Positions 26,551-35,585 of a stretch of 64,000 bases of DNA are shown here, piece after piece (the stretch's first letter is position 1; every line of letters begins with the position of its first letter). Location of the stretch: the NCBI GenBank assembly GCA_963841945.1, contig CAWJFC010000001.1, positions 62,001-126,000 of the forward strand, given 5' to 3'. Position numbers and translations under genes: made by a program. Origin of the DNA: Acidiflorens sp963841945. GTDB taxonomy: Bacteria; Acidobacteriota; Terriglobia; Terriglobales; Acidobacteriaceae. The notes beneath the pieces are model-generated. The model ran no database searches, had not been told where the DNA came from, and saw only the letters and a program-made list of their open reading frames with translations.

Positions 26551-28374
26551 TCACTCCACATTCAACGGAGCCGCCACCGACCCAACCCGGCCGTTCAGTT
26601 CGTCGCGGGCAACAATTCGAACGCTGTATTCACCGGGCGCCAGGTCGAGTGCTCCGCGATAGCTGATCCCTTTTTGCCGGGTCGTCGCCAGCGCGCTCGG
26701 ATCGAGATGAAGGTCAAACTTCTTGCCCACCGGCAGGCCGGCCTGCTCTCCATTCGCGGTTGTGGCCACCGCCACAAAATCCAATTCGACATGATTCTTA
26801 TCGTTGACGTCGATCAAACTACTATCCGGCTCGATGTGCACGATAAAGCGAACGCTTTTCTTCCCTGCTTCCTTGCTCGGCACAACATCGTCCCAATGCG
26901 CCACCAGTGACAAAGCCGTGTAGTCGAGAGGTGACTTCAAGGCCAGCGCGATGTCGCTGTCATTCGTGGCTTCCGGATTTTCGGTGGCGTTGGTCACAAA
27001 AAATCCGTTGCGCGCCCGCACCTCCACATGATCGCGCTTCACCTTCACCGCCAGCTTGCGCCATCCGGTCTTCGGATTCGACCGGTCGAGATAGTAGCCA
27101 ATCATGTAATACTGCGCGGAATCGCGCACTGCATCCCGAAAACCTTTCGTCAGATCGTTCGAATTCAAATACGCCCGCCCACCCGTTGCCGCGGCAAATG
27201 TTTCGAAGGTTGCTTGCGTGTTCACCTGCTTGAAGCCGACACTCCGCATGTCGTTGCTGAACTCCGCGGTCCCACCCTTCATTTCCGTGGACGCAGTAGG
27301 CATATCCGGCTCCGGCCCCTTGACGTCAACCGCGTACACCGCGATTTGCGCGTCATTGAGCAGTTGCCACGTGCGTTCATATTGAGGCCTCACGTCAGCC
27401 ATGGTGGCCTGTGCCGGCAGAGCAAGTTCCATGGTGGTGTCACTCACGCTGAATGGAAAACCGCCGCTCGCCCAGATCAGTGCCTTGCGCCCAGGAATTC
27501 CCGCCAGTTGCTGCGCCACCTGCTGCATCGCGTCCAGCGTGTAGGTAATGGCGACGCGCTGCTGGAATGATTCGAAATTCTTTGTCGAGTCTTCAATTGC
27601 AGTCTGGAGTGCGGCCGCCTCCGCTGACACCGCGCTCATCAACGCAGTTACAGGTGGTCCGCTGGGACCCGCCGTCATCCCGCTAACCCCGCCCGTGGCG
27701 CTTCCCACCGGATTGGCTGCTCCCGTGACTGTTGCCACATCTCCCGGCGTGTCCACTAACTGTGACGGCTGGCCCAACACCTTATGCAGCGCGGCAATCA
27801 ACACCCGCGGATCGCTCGTGAAATCGTGAATAACATGAACGCCCCGTCGATCCAATACGTACAGGCCCGTGGGCTCACGCGAGTCCAGCGACTGACTCAG
27901 ATATTTAAGCAGTTGATTGCGCAGATAGGCCTGATCCGCGGACGAGGTGTTCAGAACATCCAATACAATCAGCGTAATTCGCCGCGTCGCCCTGCCCGAC
28001 ACGCTCAAGCTATTGCTGAACTCGTTTGGCTTCAGCGGACGCGACAAACGCACCGGATCGCTTGTGATCTCCTCGAAAGTTGCGACCTGTCGCTCCGAAC
28101 CGTTTTCAAGAATCGTGAAGTCTTCTTTCTTTAAGCCCGCAATGTGATTGCCTGACTTGTCGGTCACCACGGTTGGTACAAGAACAAGCTCGGTACGCGA
28201 TGTGAATTTCACTTCGGCGCCGTTCGGTTTCTCCTTGTCTTCCTTCTGGGCGGCGGCAAGGGTACAGATGATGCATATACAAAGAACGAAACTAGCGATG
28301 GTCGTCAGGGTACGGACAAGGACAAATCGCAACATCGTGCGCTTGAAGCGGCTAAAGCCATCGGATGTTCCCAT
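26551..28374 (-). CDS. VWFA-related domain protein (acidobacterial type)
   Basis: About 607 residues. A signal or anchor (LTTIASFVLCICIICTLAAA) precedes the acidobacterial N-terminal module (LVLVPTVVTDKSGNHIAGLK, then KKEDFTILENGSERQVATF) and a VWA fold (RRITLIVLDVLNTSSADQAY; AVYAVDVKGPEPD; TGGRAYLNSNDL). The MIDAS is only partly preserved (DVLNTS rather than DxSxS). A C-terminal beta domain follows (ARNGFFVTN onward). Start ATG 28374 has GGGAGG seven bases before; the frame is open 36 codons upstream without such a site. Divergent from a second VWFA-related gene. Probably a secreted or surface protein mediating protein contact; ligand unknown. Confidence 0.88.
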   Translation of the reverse strand: MGTSDGFSRFKRTMLRFVLVRTLTTIASFVLCICIICTLAAAQKEDKEKPNGAEVKFTSRTELVLVPTVVTDKSGNHIAGLKKEDFTILENGSERQVATFEEITSDPVRLSRPLKPNEFSNSLSVSGRATRRITLIVLDVLNTSSADQAYLRNQLLKYLSQSLDSREPTGLYVLDRRGVHVIHDFTSDPRVLIAALHKVLGQPSQLVDTPGDVATVTGAANPVGSATGGVSGMTAGPSGPPVTALMSAVSAEAAALQTAIEDSTKNFESFQQRVAITYTLDAMQQVAQQLAGIPGRKALIWASGGFPFSVSDTTMELALPAQATMADVRPQYERTWQLLNDAQIAVYAVDVKGPEPDMPTASTEMKGGTAEFSNDMRSVGFKQVNTQATFETFAAATGGRAYLNSNDLTKGFRDAVRDSAQYYMIGYYLDRSNPKTGWRKLAVKVKRDHVEVRARNGFFVTNATENPEATNDSDIALALKSPLDYTALSLVAHWDDVVPSKEAGKKSVRFIVHIEPDSSLIDVNDKNHVELDFVAVATTANGEQAGLPVGKKFDLHLDPSALATTRQKGISYRGALDLAPGEYSVRIVARDELNGRVGSVAAPLNVE

Positions 28375-28594
28375 ACTCAAACCTCCCAGTCGCGTGGCGA
28401 GCGGACATTCAATCCGCTGTCGTACAGATCGGAGAACAAACCCTTCTTTCGTCTCAGTACTCCTGATCCTAGTCTGGCTCATCGCCTGTTTATGTAACGT
28501 TGTGTAACTTCATTCGGCGCCAGCAATTGCGGGAGTATCATGACCTGTAATTTGTGTTTATCAGGCTAGCATCTCGATTGCGAGAGGAGCCTCC

Positions 28595-29683
28595 ATGCGT
28601 TGCATTTCTTTTCCTTCTCTTATCTTCTTTGCATCTCTCTTTGCCCTTTCGCTTGCCGCAATAGGACAGACAAACGCTCCGCCCCAACTCCGCCCTCGCC
28701 CAACTACCCCTCCACCGGGCGGAGGGAACGAGCAGATCATTCTCGATGTACAGGTGACCGACAAGTCCGGCGCGCCGATTCGCGGTCTGGAGAATCGCGA
28801 CTTCACTCTGCTCGACGCCAACCAGCCGCAAAGTATCCTCTCCTTTCAAGCCATCGAAGGTGGAACTACGCCCGATCAGCCCGTCGAAATGGTTCTTGTC
28901 ATCGATTCCGTCAACACTCCTTTCCGCGCCATCTCTTTTGAACGCGACCAGATCAGGAAATTCCTTCTTCAGAATGCCGCTAAGCTTCTACTCCCCACCT
29001 CGCTCGTGCTCTTTTCAGAGACCAGTACCAGGATGCAAACCGCGCCTTCTCGCGACGGAAATGTCTTGGCGGCTCTCCTGGATCAATATGAAGGTTCCCT
29101 GCGCTCGGGCAATCTGACCAATGGCGGTCACTGGGGTGCGGCCGAAAGCGTGCAAATGTCACTCAAGGCCCTTCTCGGAATCCTCAATCAGGAGGCGCAA
29201 CGCCCCGGCCGCAAGCTGCTCATCTGGTTCAGCCGAGGTTGGCCGGTCGCCGGCCAGGGCGGTGTCCGCACCGAGAGGGAGACACAGCAACTCTTCGACT
29301 GGATCACCAGCGTATCCGCCGCTTTGCAGCAATCGCGCGTCACTCTCTACAGCATCGACGCGCTCAGCCTCCGCAATGCCGGCTCCATCCGCAACTCTTA
29401 TTACGAGACGTTCTTGAAACCCGCGACCTCCGCCTCGCGCGCGCAACCCGGCGATTTGGGCTTGCCTGTCATCGCAGTGCAGAGCGGCGGCCGCGTCTTC
29501 AATTCGTCTGGGGATATCACGGCCGCTCTCGAACGTTGCGTCGCCGATGCCGGCTACTCTTACGCTCTCTCGTTCGCGGCCCCTCGGGCGGCTCATGCCG
29601 ATGAGTATCATCCCCTCGAGGTCAAGATCGACAAACCAGGGGTGACGGTCCGCACCCGCTTCGGCTACTACGCGCAACCTTAG
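28595..29683 (+). CDS. VWFA-related domain protein (short form)
   Basis: A 362-residue secreted protein, paralogue of the divergent neighbour. A signal peptide (FFASLFALSLAAIGQ) and a proline-rich linker lead to IILDVQVTDKSGAPIRGLEN and RDFTLLDANQPQSI, then a VWA domain with VEMVLVIDSVNTPF (again DSVNT, not DxSxS) and LYSIDALSLRNAG. It ends at GYYAQP like the family consensus for this domain. Two such genes back to back, sharing a 220-base region, suggest a duplicated pair. Function unknown. Confidence 0.85.
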   Translation: MRCISFPSLIFFASLFALSLAAIGQTNAPPQLRPRPTTPPPGGGNEQIILDVQVTDKSGAPIRGLENRDFTLLDANQPQSILSFQAIEGGTTPDQPVEMVLVIDSVNTPFRAISFERDQIRKFLLQNAAKLLLPTSLVLFSETSTRMQTAPSRDGNVLAALLDQYEGSLRSGNLTNGGHWGAAESVQMSLKALLGILNQEAQRPGRKLLIWFSRGWPVAGQGGVRTERETQQLFDWITSVSAALQQSRVTLYSIDALSLRNAGSIRNSYYETFLKPATSASRAQPGDLGLPVIAVQSGGRVFNSSGDITAALERCVADAGYSYALSFAAPRAAHADEYHPLEVKIDKPGVTVRTRFGYYAQP

Positions 29684-29704
29684 CCGCCAGTATCGCAGCC
29701 CGCC

Positions 29705-29872
29705 CTACTTCCGATACTTCCTCATCAGCGCCGCATACCGCGCGTCCCCACGCAGCGAAGCAAAATAAGGACTGTCATCCAGCGCGGGAAAGTCGCGGAA
29801 TCCCATCTCCAACGTCTTCTGCAACTCCGCCAGCCCTTTCTCTTTATCTCCCTTCGCCGAATACGCCGACAC
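29705..29872 (-). pseudogene. Remnant of a TPR protein C-terminus
   Basis: Minus-strand frame of 55 codons ending at TAG 29705. It reads AYSAKGDKEKGLAELQKTLE, then MGFRDFPALDDSPYFASLRG and DARYAALMRKYRK. This matches the usual end of long acidobacterial TPR proteins (last TPR, then a DPxFxxLRxDPRF-like tail). An in-frame stop precedes the first codon, and no ribosome site is present, so only the 3' end of a former gene survives. Confidence 0.55.
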
Positions 29873-29989
29873 TCAACCAATAATGGATCAAAATTGAGCC
29901 AGCACCCGCTAACCGGCCACCTGGATGAACGTCAGAAGTAGAATCGGAACTCGAACTGGCGCAACCCAGGAATTGTCTGGAGGCAGGAC

Positions 29990-30649
29990 ATGCAGCTATA
30001 CAAATCTCTCAAGAACTATTGTTTGGCAGGCTGTCTGGCGGGTTCTCTGCTCCTCATCCCCTGCGCGACTTTTGCCCAAAGCAAGTCCAACTCGGCCACG
30101 CCCGCCCGACTAACAGTGGCCGCTCAACATGACGGCCAGCACGATTTTGATTTCGAACTGGGCACGTGGAAGATCCATCTCAAGCGCCGCCTCCATCCGC
30201 TGACCGGCTCCAACACATGGGTTGAATTCGACGGCACTTCGGCGACAAGCAAGCTTTGGGACGGCCGCGCTCAGATCGAGGAATTCGAAACCAACGCCGC
30301 CGGCGACTACATCGAAGGCCTTACCCTGCGTACCTACAACCCGCAAACCCGCGAGTGGAGCCTTTATTGGGCCAATAGCAAGGACGGCAAAGTGGTCGTG
30401 CCGCAGATCGGCCAGTTCGAGGGCAGCACCGGCGAGTTTTACGCACAGGATACGCTGAACGGAAAGAGCATCTTTGTCCGCTTCATCTGGTCCAAGACGG
30501 ACACCAGCGTTCCTCATTTTGAACAGTCATTCTCGGAGGATGGCGGCAAGACCTGGGAGGTGAATTGGATTACGGATCAGACGCACGTTCCCGAGGACGA
30601 ATTCGAAAAAGCGCGAGCTGCAACGCTGGCCGCAAAGCCCGCAAAGTAA
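29990..30649 (+). CDS. Secreted DUF1579-like protein
   Basis: A 219-residue protein with a signal peptide (LAGSLLLIPCATFAQ). The mature part begins HDFDFELGTWKIHLKRRL and continues as alternating beta strands (WVEFDGTSATSKLWDGRAQI, EGLTLRTYNPQTREWSLYW). These motifs are typical of the DUF1579/calycin-like group of small lipid-binding or heme-binding barrels. Specific ligand unknown. It lies alone between a decayed TPR gene and an SDR gene. Confidence 0.75.
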   Translation: MQLYKSLKNYCLAGCLAGSLLLIPCATFAQSKSNSATPARLTVAAQHDGQHDFDFELGTWKIHLKRRLHPLTGSNTWVEFDGTSATSKLWDGRAQIEEFETNAAGDYIEGLTLRTYNPQTREWSLYWANSKDGKVVVPQIGQFEGSTGEFYAQDTLNGKSIFVRFIWSKTDTSVPHFEQSFSEDGGKTWEVNWITDQTHVPEDEFEKARAATLAAKPAK

Positions 30650-30712
30650 ACGGACCGTCGACTCGACAAGAGTGAGCCAATCGAACTACGTCGACTGTGC
30701 TAAGGTATCCCG

Positions 30713-31612
30713 ATGCCAACCGCCCTCATCACCGGGACCAGCACAGGAATCGGCCTCGAAACCGCGCTCCACTTCGCCCGCAACGGCTACCGCGTCTACG
30801 CCGGAGCTCGCAGGCCCGAGGTCGTGGCGCAGCATCCGAACATCGTCCCCGTCAGGCTCGACGTTGACGATGACGCCAGCGTAACTGCCTGTGTCGCCCA
30901 GGTTCTCCGCGAATCCGGAGCCATCGATGTGCTCGTCAACAACGCCGGCATCGGCAAGGGCGGCGCCATCGAACTCGTCCCCATCGAAAAAGCCCGCGCG
31001 ATGTTCGAGACAAATTTCTGGGGCGCGGTTCGCATGATGCAAGCCGTTCTGCCATCTATGCGCGAGCGCCGCAGCGGCACCATCGTCAACGTTACCTCGC
31101 TCATGGGCCACATTACGCTCGGCTGCCATGGTTTCTACGCCGCCACCAAATACGCTCTCTCGGCCATCAGCGAGACGTTAGCCATCGAAGCCAAGCCGCT
31201 CGGCATTAGGGTCGCAATCATCGAGCCCGGCGTTATTCTGACTCCCATCTGGAGCAAGGGCGAAACTCTGATGCCCGAAAAGCACGACTATCGGCAAGCG
31301 ATGGGGCGTCTCTGGCGCATGTTCAGTGCCCAACTGGAAGGAGGTACGTTGCCCGATGTGGTAGCCAGTACCATCTACCAGGCCGTAGAAGAAGGCGCAT
31401 CAAAGCTGCGTTATCCAGTAGGACCCGATGCCGAAGTAATCGCAGCCGCGCGTGATCGCATGACCGTAGCCGAGTGGGCGTCACTCCTGAGTGAAGAAGA
31501 TGAAGAGAAGTTCCTGGAGAGAGCGGAAGCGGCCTTCGGAGCCGATCTAATGAATCCGCCATCACTAAACGAAAGATTGAGAAAAGGCCTGGAAAAAACC
31601 AGCGCCGCCTAA
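30713..31612 (+). CDS. Short-chain dehydrogenase/reductase
   Basis: A 299-residue SDR with TGTSTGIG nucleotide motif, GARRP after strand two, LDVDDD, NNAGIGKG, NVTSLMG, and the catalytic YAATKYAL. The C-terminal extension (EVIAAARDRMTVAEWASLL, then EKFLERAEAAFG) is longer than in core SDRs and is typical of a subgroup often labelled oxidoreductase or retinol-dehydrogenase-like. GARRP suggests NADP. Substrate unknown. It starts 63 bases after the previous gene. Confidence 0.85.
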   Translation: MPTALITGTSTGIGLETALHFARNGYRVYAGARRPEVVAQHPNIVPVRLDVDDDASVTACVAQVLRESGAIDVLVNNAGIGKGGAIELVPIEKARAMFETNFWGAVRMMQAVLPSMRERRSGTIVNVTSLMGHITLGCHGFYAATKYALSAISETLAIEAKPLGIRVAIIEPGVILTPIWSKGETLMPEKHDYRQAMGRLWRMFSAQLEGGTLPDVVASTIYQAVEEGASKLRYPVGPDAEVIAAARDRMTVAEWASLLSEEDEEKFLERAEAAFGADLMNPPSLNERLRKGLEKTSAA

Positions 31613-31719
31613 CGGCAGCTGAAAGCAATGTCTATTTTTTAATGGATCGCGCGAATAAACACGAATGAAACCAAACACGGAAAAGAATAAACACAAATAG
31701 AAAAAAGAAGTTAGATTTC

Positions 31720-31749
31720 GATCCGCGAAAATCCGTGAAATCCGCGGAA
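31720..31749. repeat. Nonamer repeat (AATCCGYGA)
   Basis: Three units with period nine: ATCCGCGAA, AATCCGTGA, AATCCGCGG. It lies between two convergent genes, next to two AATAAACACRAAT copies (31663 and 31686 area). Confidence 0.7.
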
Positions 31750-31770
31750 AAGAATTTGTTCGCCAGATCT

Positions 31771-32931
31771 CTACCGCGTCTCCCGCGCCGCCAGCCGTAC
31801 TGGAATCTGCTCCACGATCTCGATATCAAATCCCTCCAGCGCCGCCACCCTCCGCGGATGGTTCGTCAGCAGCCGAATCCGCTTCAGATTCAAATCCGAT
31901 AGAATCTGCGCTCCCAGCCCGATCTCGCGCTGCGTCTTCCGCTCGCTGTCCGGCAAGGTCGGCAGCCGCCGCTCGCGATGAAAGGTCAAAAACGACTGTT
32001 CCCCAATCTTCTCCGCCGAAAATCCCCGCGAACTCTGATGCAGATAAATCAGCGCCCCGCGATCCTCCCCGGCAATCGTCTCGAGCGACGCCTCCAGCGT
32101 CTTATTGCATTCGCATCCCGTCGCTCCAAACACGTCGCCCAGCAGGCAATGCGCATGCATCCGCACCAGCACCGGCGCGTTTGAATCGCTGATGTCGCCG
32201 CGGATCAGCGCAATATGCGAATCGCCGCCATCCACCTCGCTCTCATACGCAATCAGCCGGAACTCGCCATGCTTGGTCTCGACCATCGCCTCGCCCACCC
32301 GATGCACATACCGCTCATGCTGCATGCGATAGCGGATCAGTTCCGCCACCGTCAGCATCATCATGTTGTGCACGCGGCAAAAGTCGATCAGGTCCGGGAT
32401 CCGCGCCATCGTCCCGTCGTCCTTCATGATCTCGCAGATGATTCCCGCCGGTACCAGTCCCGCCAGCCGCGCCAGGTCAACGGAAGCCTCGGTTTGTCCC
32501 GCTCGCACCAGCACTCCGCCTTTCCGCGCGCGCAGTGGAAACACATGCCCCGGCCGCGCCAAATCCGCAGGCCGTGTCGCCGGATCGATCGCCACCTGTA
32601 TCGTGTGGCACCGGTCATACGCCGAGATCCCCGTAGTCACGCCCTCGCGCGCATCAATTGCCTCGCAAAACGCCGTCCCATACTGCGAGGTGTTTTCGGC
32701 CGTCATATTGCCGATCCGCAGATGATCCAGCCGTTCCTCGGTCATCGCCAGGCAAACCAGCCCGCGCCCATACTTGGCCATAAAATTAATGGCCTCGGGC
32801 GAGACCTTCTCGGCCGCTAGCGTCAGATCGCCTTCGTTCTCGCGATCCTCGTCGTCAACAACCACAATCATCCGCCCCTCGCGAATCTCGCGAATGGCCG
32901 TCTCAACGTCGGTAAATGGTGGGTGGGTCAT
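31771..32931 (-). CDS. ribBA: 3,4-dihydroxy-2-butanone-4-phosphate synthase with GTP cyclohydrolase II-like domain
   Basis: Riboflavin biosynthesis. Residues 1-205 are a complete RibB domain making the four-carbon unit: DDEDRENEGDL near 26-36, GVTTGISAYDR, RPGHVFPLRA, HNMMMLTV. Residues 208-386 align to GTP cyclohydrolase II. The zinc ligands are kept as HCLLGDVFGATGCEC (C262, C273, C275) and RLLTNHPRRVAALEGF is canonical. The active-site block usually reading GRGIGL...AYxLQ is SRGFSAEK...FLTF here, and the Asp of the DxR motif before GAQIL seems replaced (KTQREIG). The cyclohydrolase half may thus be inactive or altered. No other rib genes are close. Confidence 0.9.
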   Translation of the reverse strand: MTHPPFTDVETAIREIREGRMIVVVDDEDRENEGDLTLAAEKVSPEAINFMAKYGRGLVCLAMTEERLDHLRIGNMTAENTSQYGTAFCEAIDAREGVTTGISAYDRCHTIQVAIDPATRPADLARPGHVFPLRARKGGVLVRAGQTEASVDLARLAGLVPAGIICEIMKDDGTMARIPDLIDFCRVHNMMMLTVAELIRYRMQHERYVHRVGEAMVETKHGEFRLIAYESEVDGGDSHIALIRGDISDSNAPVLVRMHAHCLLGDVFGATGCECNKTLEASLETIAGEDRGALIYLHQSSRGFSAEKIGEQSFLTFHRERRLPTLPDSERKTQREIGLGAQILSDLNLKRIRLLTNHPRRVAALEGFDIEIVEQIPVRLAARETR

Positions 32932-33025
32932 ATTTCCCCTGCCAGCATACTACGATGATTTCGGCGTCTGTCCCGCCGTCAAACCGCGAAAGAGCTCCCG
33001 CCATTGGCAGATGCGATTTTGCTTG

Positions 33026-33050
33026 GCTCGAAGCTCGTAGCTCATAGCTC
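33026..33050. repeat. Heptamer repeat (GCTCGTA type)
   Basis: GCTCGAA, GCTCGTA, GCTCATA, GCTC: three and a half units of the heptamer family, next to the terminator of the small minus-strand gene. Confidence 0.8.
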
Positions 33051-33052
33051 TC

Positions 33053-33083
33053 TAAAAAAGAAAGGGTCGCCCAAGGCGACCCT
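33053..33083 (-). terminator. Terminator of the 33103-33330 gene
   Basis: Nine-bp perfect stem AGGGTCGCC / GGCGACCCT with a three-base loop, followed on the minus strand by TTCTTTTTT. It ends the small gene whose stop is at 33103. Confidence 0.85.
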
Positions 33084-33102
33084 CGATTCCAAATCTCATA
33101 AC

Positions 33103-33330
33103 TTACAGCGTCGATTCAATCTCAAATCCCCAAGCTTCAAGCAACGGCTCCGGGATGTACTTCGAGTTCTTGTTCCGGCGCGCCCACTCGCGCAGCCGCG
33201 TCGACCGCAAATACTGGTCCGGAGACAACTTATATTCGTGTACCACCTGTTCGAACTCGGTTATGGTGGGGGTCACGGGCCCGATGGGCTCTGGCTTTCC
33301 CCAGTTGGGGTTTCCGCGTCGTTTTGCCAT
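33103..33330 (-). CDS. Small conserved protein of unknown function
   Basis: A 75-residue basic protein: MAKRRGNPNWGKPEPIG at the start, then ITEFEQVVHEYKLSPDQYLR and LREWARRNKNSKYIPEPLLE. The second half looks helical and could be a winged or DNA-linked module, but no catalogued motif is clear. AAGAGGG sits about ten bases before the ATG, and a strong terminator follows its stop, so I consider it real. Function unknown. Confidence 0.7.
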   Translation of the reverse strand: MAKRRGNPNWGKPEPIGPVTPTITEFEQVVHEYKLSPDQYLRSTRLREWARRNKNSKYIPEPLLEAWGFEIESTL

Positions 33331-33904
33331 GAAAAATATGCCCTCTTAATCAGTGAAATAACTACGTTTTCTAATATTCCCACTGAGTTTGATTCCCAAA
33401 AGTCCTGAGGGGATTCACGGAAACACGGAACTGTCCCGCACCGCCCAGTCACTGTAGCACCTTTGGAAGCTATTGATAATATTGGGTTTTTCTGAGTTAG
33501 TCAATAGAAAAATGCGCACCCCCTCCGCCTCCATCATCATCCCCTTTGTAAACAGCCACTTGCGGCCAACCTTTTTATGGCACGAAAGTGTGCCTTTCGC
33601 CCCGCCAAAGGCCGCCTCTGCTACCTTCATCGGCAAGAACGCTCAAAACCCGCCACCGTGCGGCGAAAAATCCAACTCACCGCATGCTGTTGGGCAAACA
33701 ATCCAGGATTACATCCGTAACCGCCCCCGCCCCCAATCGTATTGACCCTTCCGACTCAGAGACATACAGTCGAATTTGGGAGTAATCCGTCCGTCGCGCG
33801 TGTACCGGGCCGTTAAAGCGGCAATCGCCGGTCGCGTTAGGACTGTCAAAGGCTCCCGCAGCCATCGCAGCAGATAGTACCGCCGAGCGCAAAGTGTCTG
33901 GCCA
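33331..33904. other. 574-base gap without a supported gene
   Basis: Short overlapping open frames exist on both strands (about 60-105 codons) but none has a ribosome site plus sensible composition. It contains an A/T-rich stretch near 33430-33520 that could hold promoters. No repeat of the families described elsewhere is seen. Confidence 0.5.
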
Positions 33905-35038
33905 ATGAATCTGAAGTCGTTATTGCTGAGTTCGGATGAAAAAACGGTGCGCGTCCTGCGCCGCGTTCTCAGCGATTTGGAAATTGAAGTCGAGCATTGC
34001 GGTGGTCCGGATGCCGCCGTCCGCCGCATCACCCGCCAACGCTACGAAGCCATTATCGTCGACGCCTCCAACCACGAAGATGCCGCCAGCGTTATCCGCG
34101 CCATCAAGGCCGCTCCCGTCAACAAGCGGGCGCTCGCCATCGTCCTCGTCGAAAATAATGTGGGACTCAAGGGCGGCTTCGAAATGGGAGCCCATTTCGT
34201 TCTCCACAAACCCTTAGCCGTCGAACGTGCCAAAGCCAGCTTCCGCGCCGTCCGCGCTCTCATGAAGAGCGAGCGACGCCTCCAGCTCCGCGTTCCCGTT
34301 GATCTGCCCATTACCTGCATCGGCAACTCCCGCTATCCCGCCCGCACCATCGATCTCTGCGAAGGTGGAATGGCCATCAAATTCACCGGCCGCAAGGCCC
34401 GTGAAAATTCCCTTCGCTTCGCTTTGGAGCTGCCCGGCGTCGAAAGAGGCGTCTACGAAAAGCTGGAGATCCCCGGCGAACTCGCCTGGGAAGGCGATGA
34501 GTCCCGCGTTGGCGTGCGCTTCAAGGATGTCACCGAGAGCCAGCGCAATGCCCTTCGCAAGTGGCTCGCCGCCCACCTCCCCGAGCAGGAACCCGACGAT
34601 CCGCCCGTCGTCTGCCAACTCAAAGACCTCAGTGCGGGCGCCTGTTATCTCACCACCAGTTCGCCGTTCCCCAAATCCAGCCGCGTCATTCTCTCCGTTC
34701 CGGCGCCTTCCGCGCCGGCGGGTGAAGCGCAAATCCGCGCCACCGGCGTGGTTCGCGTCACTCATCCCGAGTTTGGCATGGGCATCGAATTCCTGCGTAC
34801 CACCGCCGAACACAAACAGCATGCTCATCGTCTGGTCGAAAGCCTCCGCGCCGCCCGCGACTCGGCCCAACTCCAGGTCGAACCCGACGGTCTCGATCCC
34901 GCGCCCGACGACAAGCCCACCACCTCCAAGTCGACCGACGACTCTCTCGTCCATCTTCTCCACGAGCAAGCGCAAGTCTCGGTCGAGGTCTTTCTCGAGC
35001 AGATGGAGCAAACCCACGAGCCTCAGGAATCCCGCTAA
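33905..35038 (+). CDS. Receiver-like protein with two PilZ domains
   Basis: A 377-residue protein. Residues 1-120 resemble a receiver (SLLLSSDEKTVRVLRRVLSD, then YEAIIVDASN and VLHKPLAVE) with Asp at the phosphorylation strand. Residues about 122-225 form a PilZ domain, with the c-di-GMP motif RLQLR and a DLCEGG version of DxSxxG (Ser to Cys). A second PilZ domain at about 228-310 has DLSAGA but no RxxxR. So c-di-GMP binding is plausible for the first domain only. The C-terminal 60 residues are low-complexity. It probably links second-messenger signalling to motility or polysaccharide export; no partners adjacent. Confidence 0.82.
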   Translation: MNLKSLLLSSDEKTVRVLRRVLSDLEIEVEHCGGPDAAVRRITRQRYEAIIVDASNHEDAASVIRAIKAAPVNKRALAIVLVENNVGLKGGFEMGAHFVLHKPLAVERAKASFRAVRALMKSERRLQLRVPVDLPITCIGNSRYPARTIDLCEGGMAIKFTGRKARENSLRFALELPGVERGVYEKLEIPGELAWEGDESRVGVRFKDVTESQRNALRKWLAAHLPEQEPDDPPVVCQLKDLSAGACYLTTSSPFPKSSRVILSVPAPSAPAGEAQIRATGVVRVTHPEFGMGIEFLRTTAEHKQHAHRLVESLRAARDSAQLQVEPDGLDPAPDDKPTTSKSTDDSLVHLLHEQAQVSVEVFLEQMEQTHEPQESR

Positions 35039-35115
35039 CCACTGGCGCTTAATCCGTCTTCCCGACAAGGGCCCGAAAGCCTTCCCGACCTTCCACCGAC
35101 GCCGCAAAGAGGTGC

Positions 35116-35146
35116 AAAAAGAAAGCCCACGGCGGAAGCCGTGGGC
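35116..35146 (-). terminator. Terminator of the 35169-35585 gene, REP-like
   Basis: Perfect nine-bp stem GCCCACGGC / GCCGTGGGC with GGAA loop, followed on the minus strand by TTTCTTTTT. The stem is the same word as in the dispersed REP-like element at 47446 and 53211. Confidence 0.8.
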
Positions 35147-35168
35147 AAGAAACCCGTCCAACCTACAT

Positions 35169-35585
35169 CTACCGCCCGGCCACCATCGCCGTCTCCACCC
35201 GCGCACCCTTCGTCTTCGCAATCTCCATCTCATACTTTCCTCTGAGCAACTCCCATCCCCCCTGCTGTCCCGGCAGCCAGATCCTGCTCAAAAAGTATTC
35301 GTTGCCATAGCGATGGAAGATGAAGTGTGCCTTCTCCGGCGTCGCTTCTTCTTGCGCTGGAAGTGCCAGGAAAATGGTTGAGACGCTGCCATCTTCATTG
35401 TGGATTCGCAGCCGCCCGTTCGCCACCCGCTCAATGGTGTAATCCCCCGCCTTCAGATGATCGTTCTCCACCGCAAAGCCAAATGGAACCGTCACCTTCA
35501 TCTGTCCCGACCGCTGCGCAAACATCGGAACCGCCATCGCCAGCACCAACATCATCCCCGCCACTGCCATCAGATTCTTTTTCAT
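35169..35585 (-). CDS. Small secreted beta protein of unknown function
   Basis: A 138-residue protein from ATG 35585, which follows an excellent AAGGAGGGG. It has a signal peptide (LMAVAGMMLVLAMAVPMFAQ) and a beta-rich body: MKVTVPFGFAVENDHLKAGD, YTIERVANGRLRIHNEDGS, then HFIFHRYGNEYFLSRIW. Similar proteins with a VPFxFxVxxxxLPAGxY pattern are very common in acidobacteria. The open frame continues upstream to 35699 but that part has no signal sequence. No known function. Confidence 0.8.
   Translation of the reverse strand: MKKNLMAVAGMMLVLAMAVPMFAQRSGQMKVTVPFGFAVENDHLKAGDYTIERVANGRLRIHNEDGSVSTIFLALPAQEEATPEKAHFIFHRYGNEYFLSRIWLPGQQGGWELLRGKYEMEIAKTKGARVETAMVAGR

Noticed and set aside
32932..33100. 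FMN riboswitch upstream of ribBA
   Set aside because: The conserved RFN boxes are not present in the 170 bases before the start codon.
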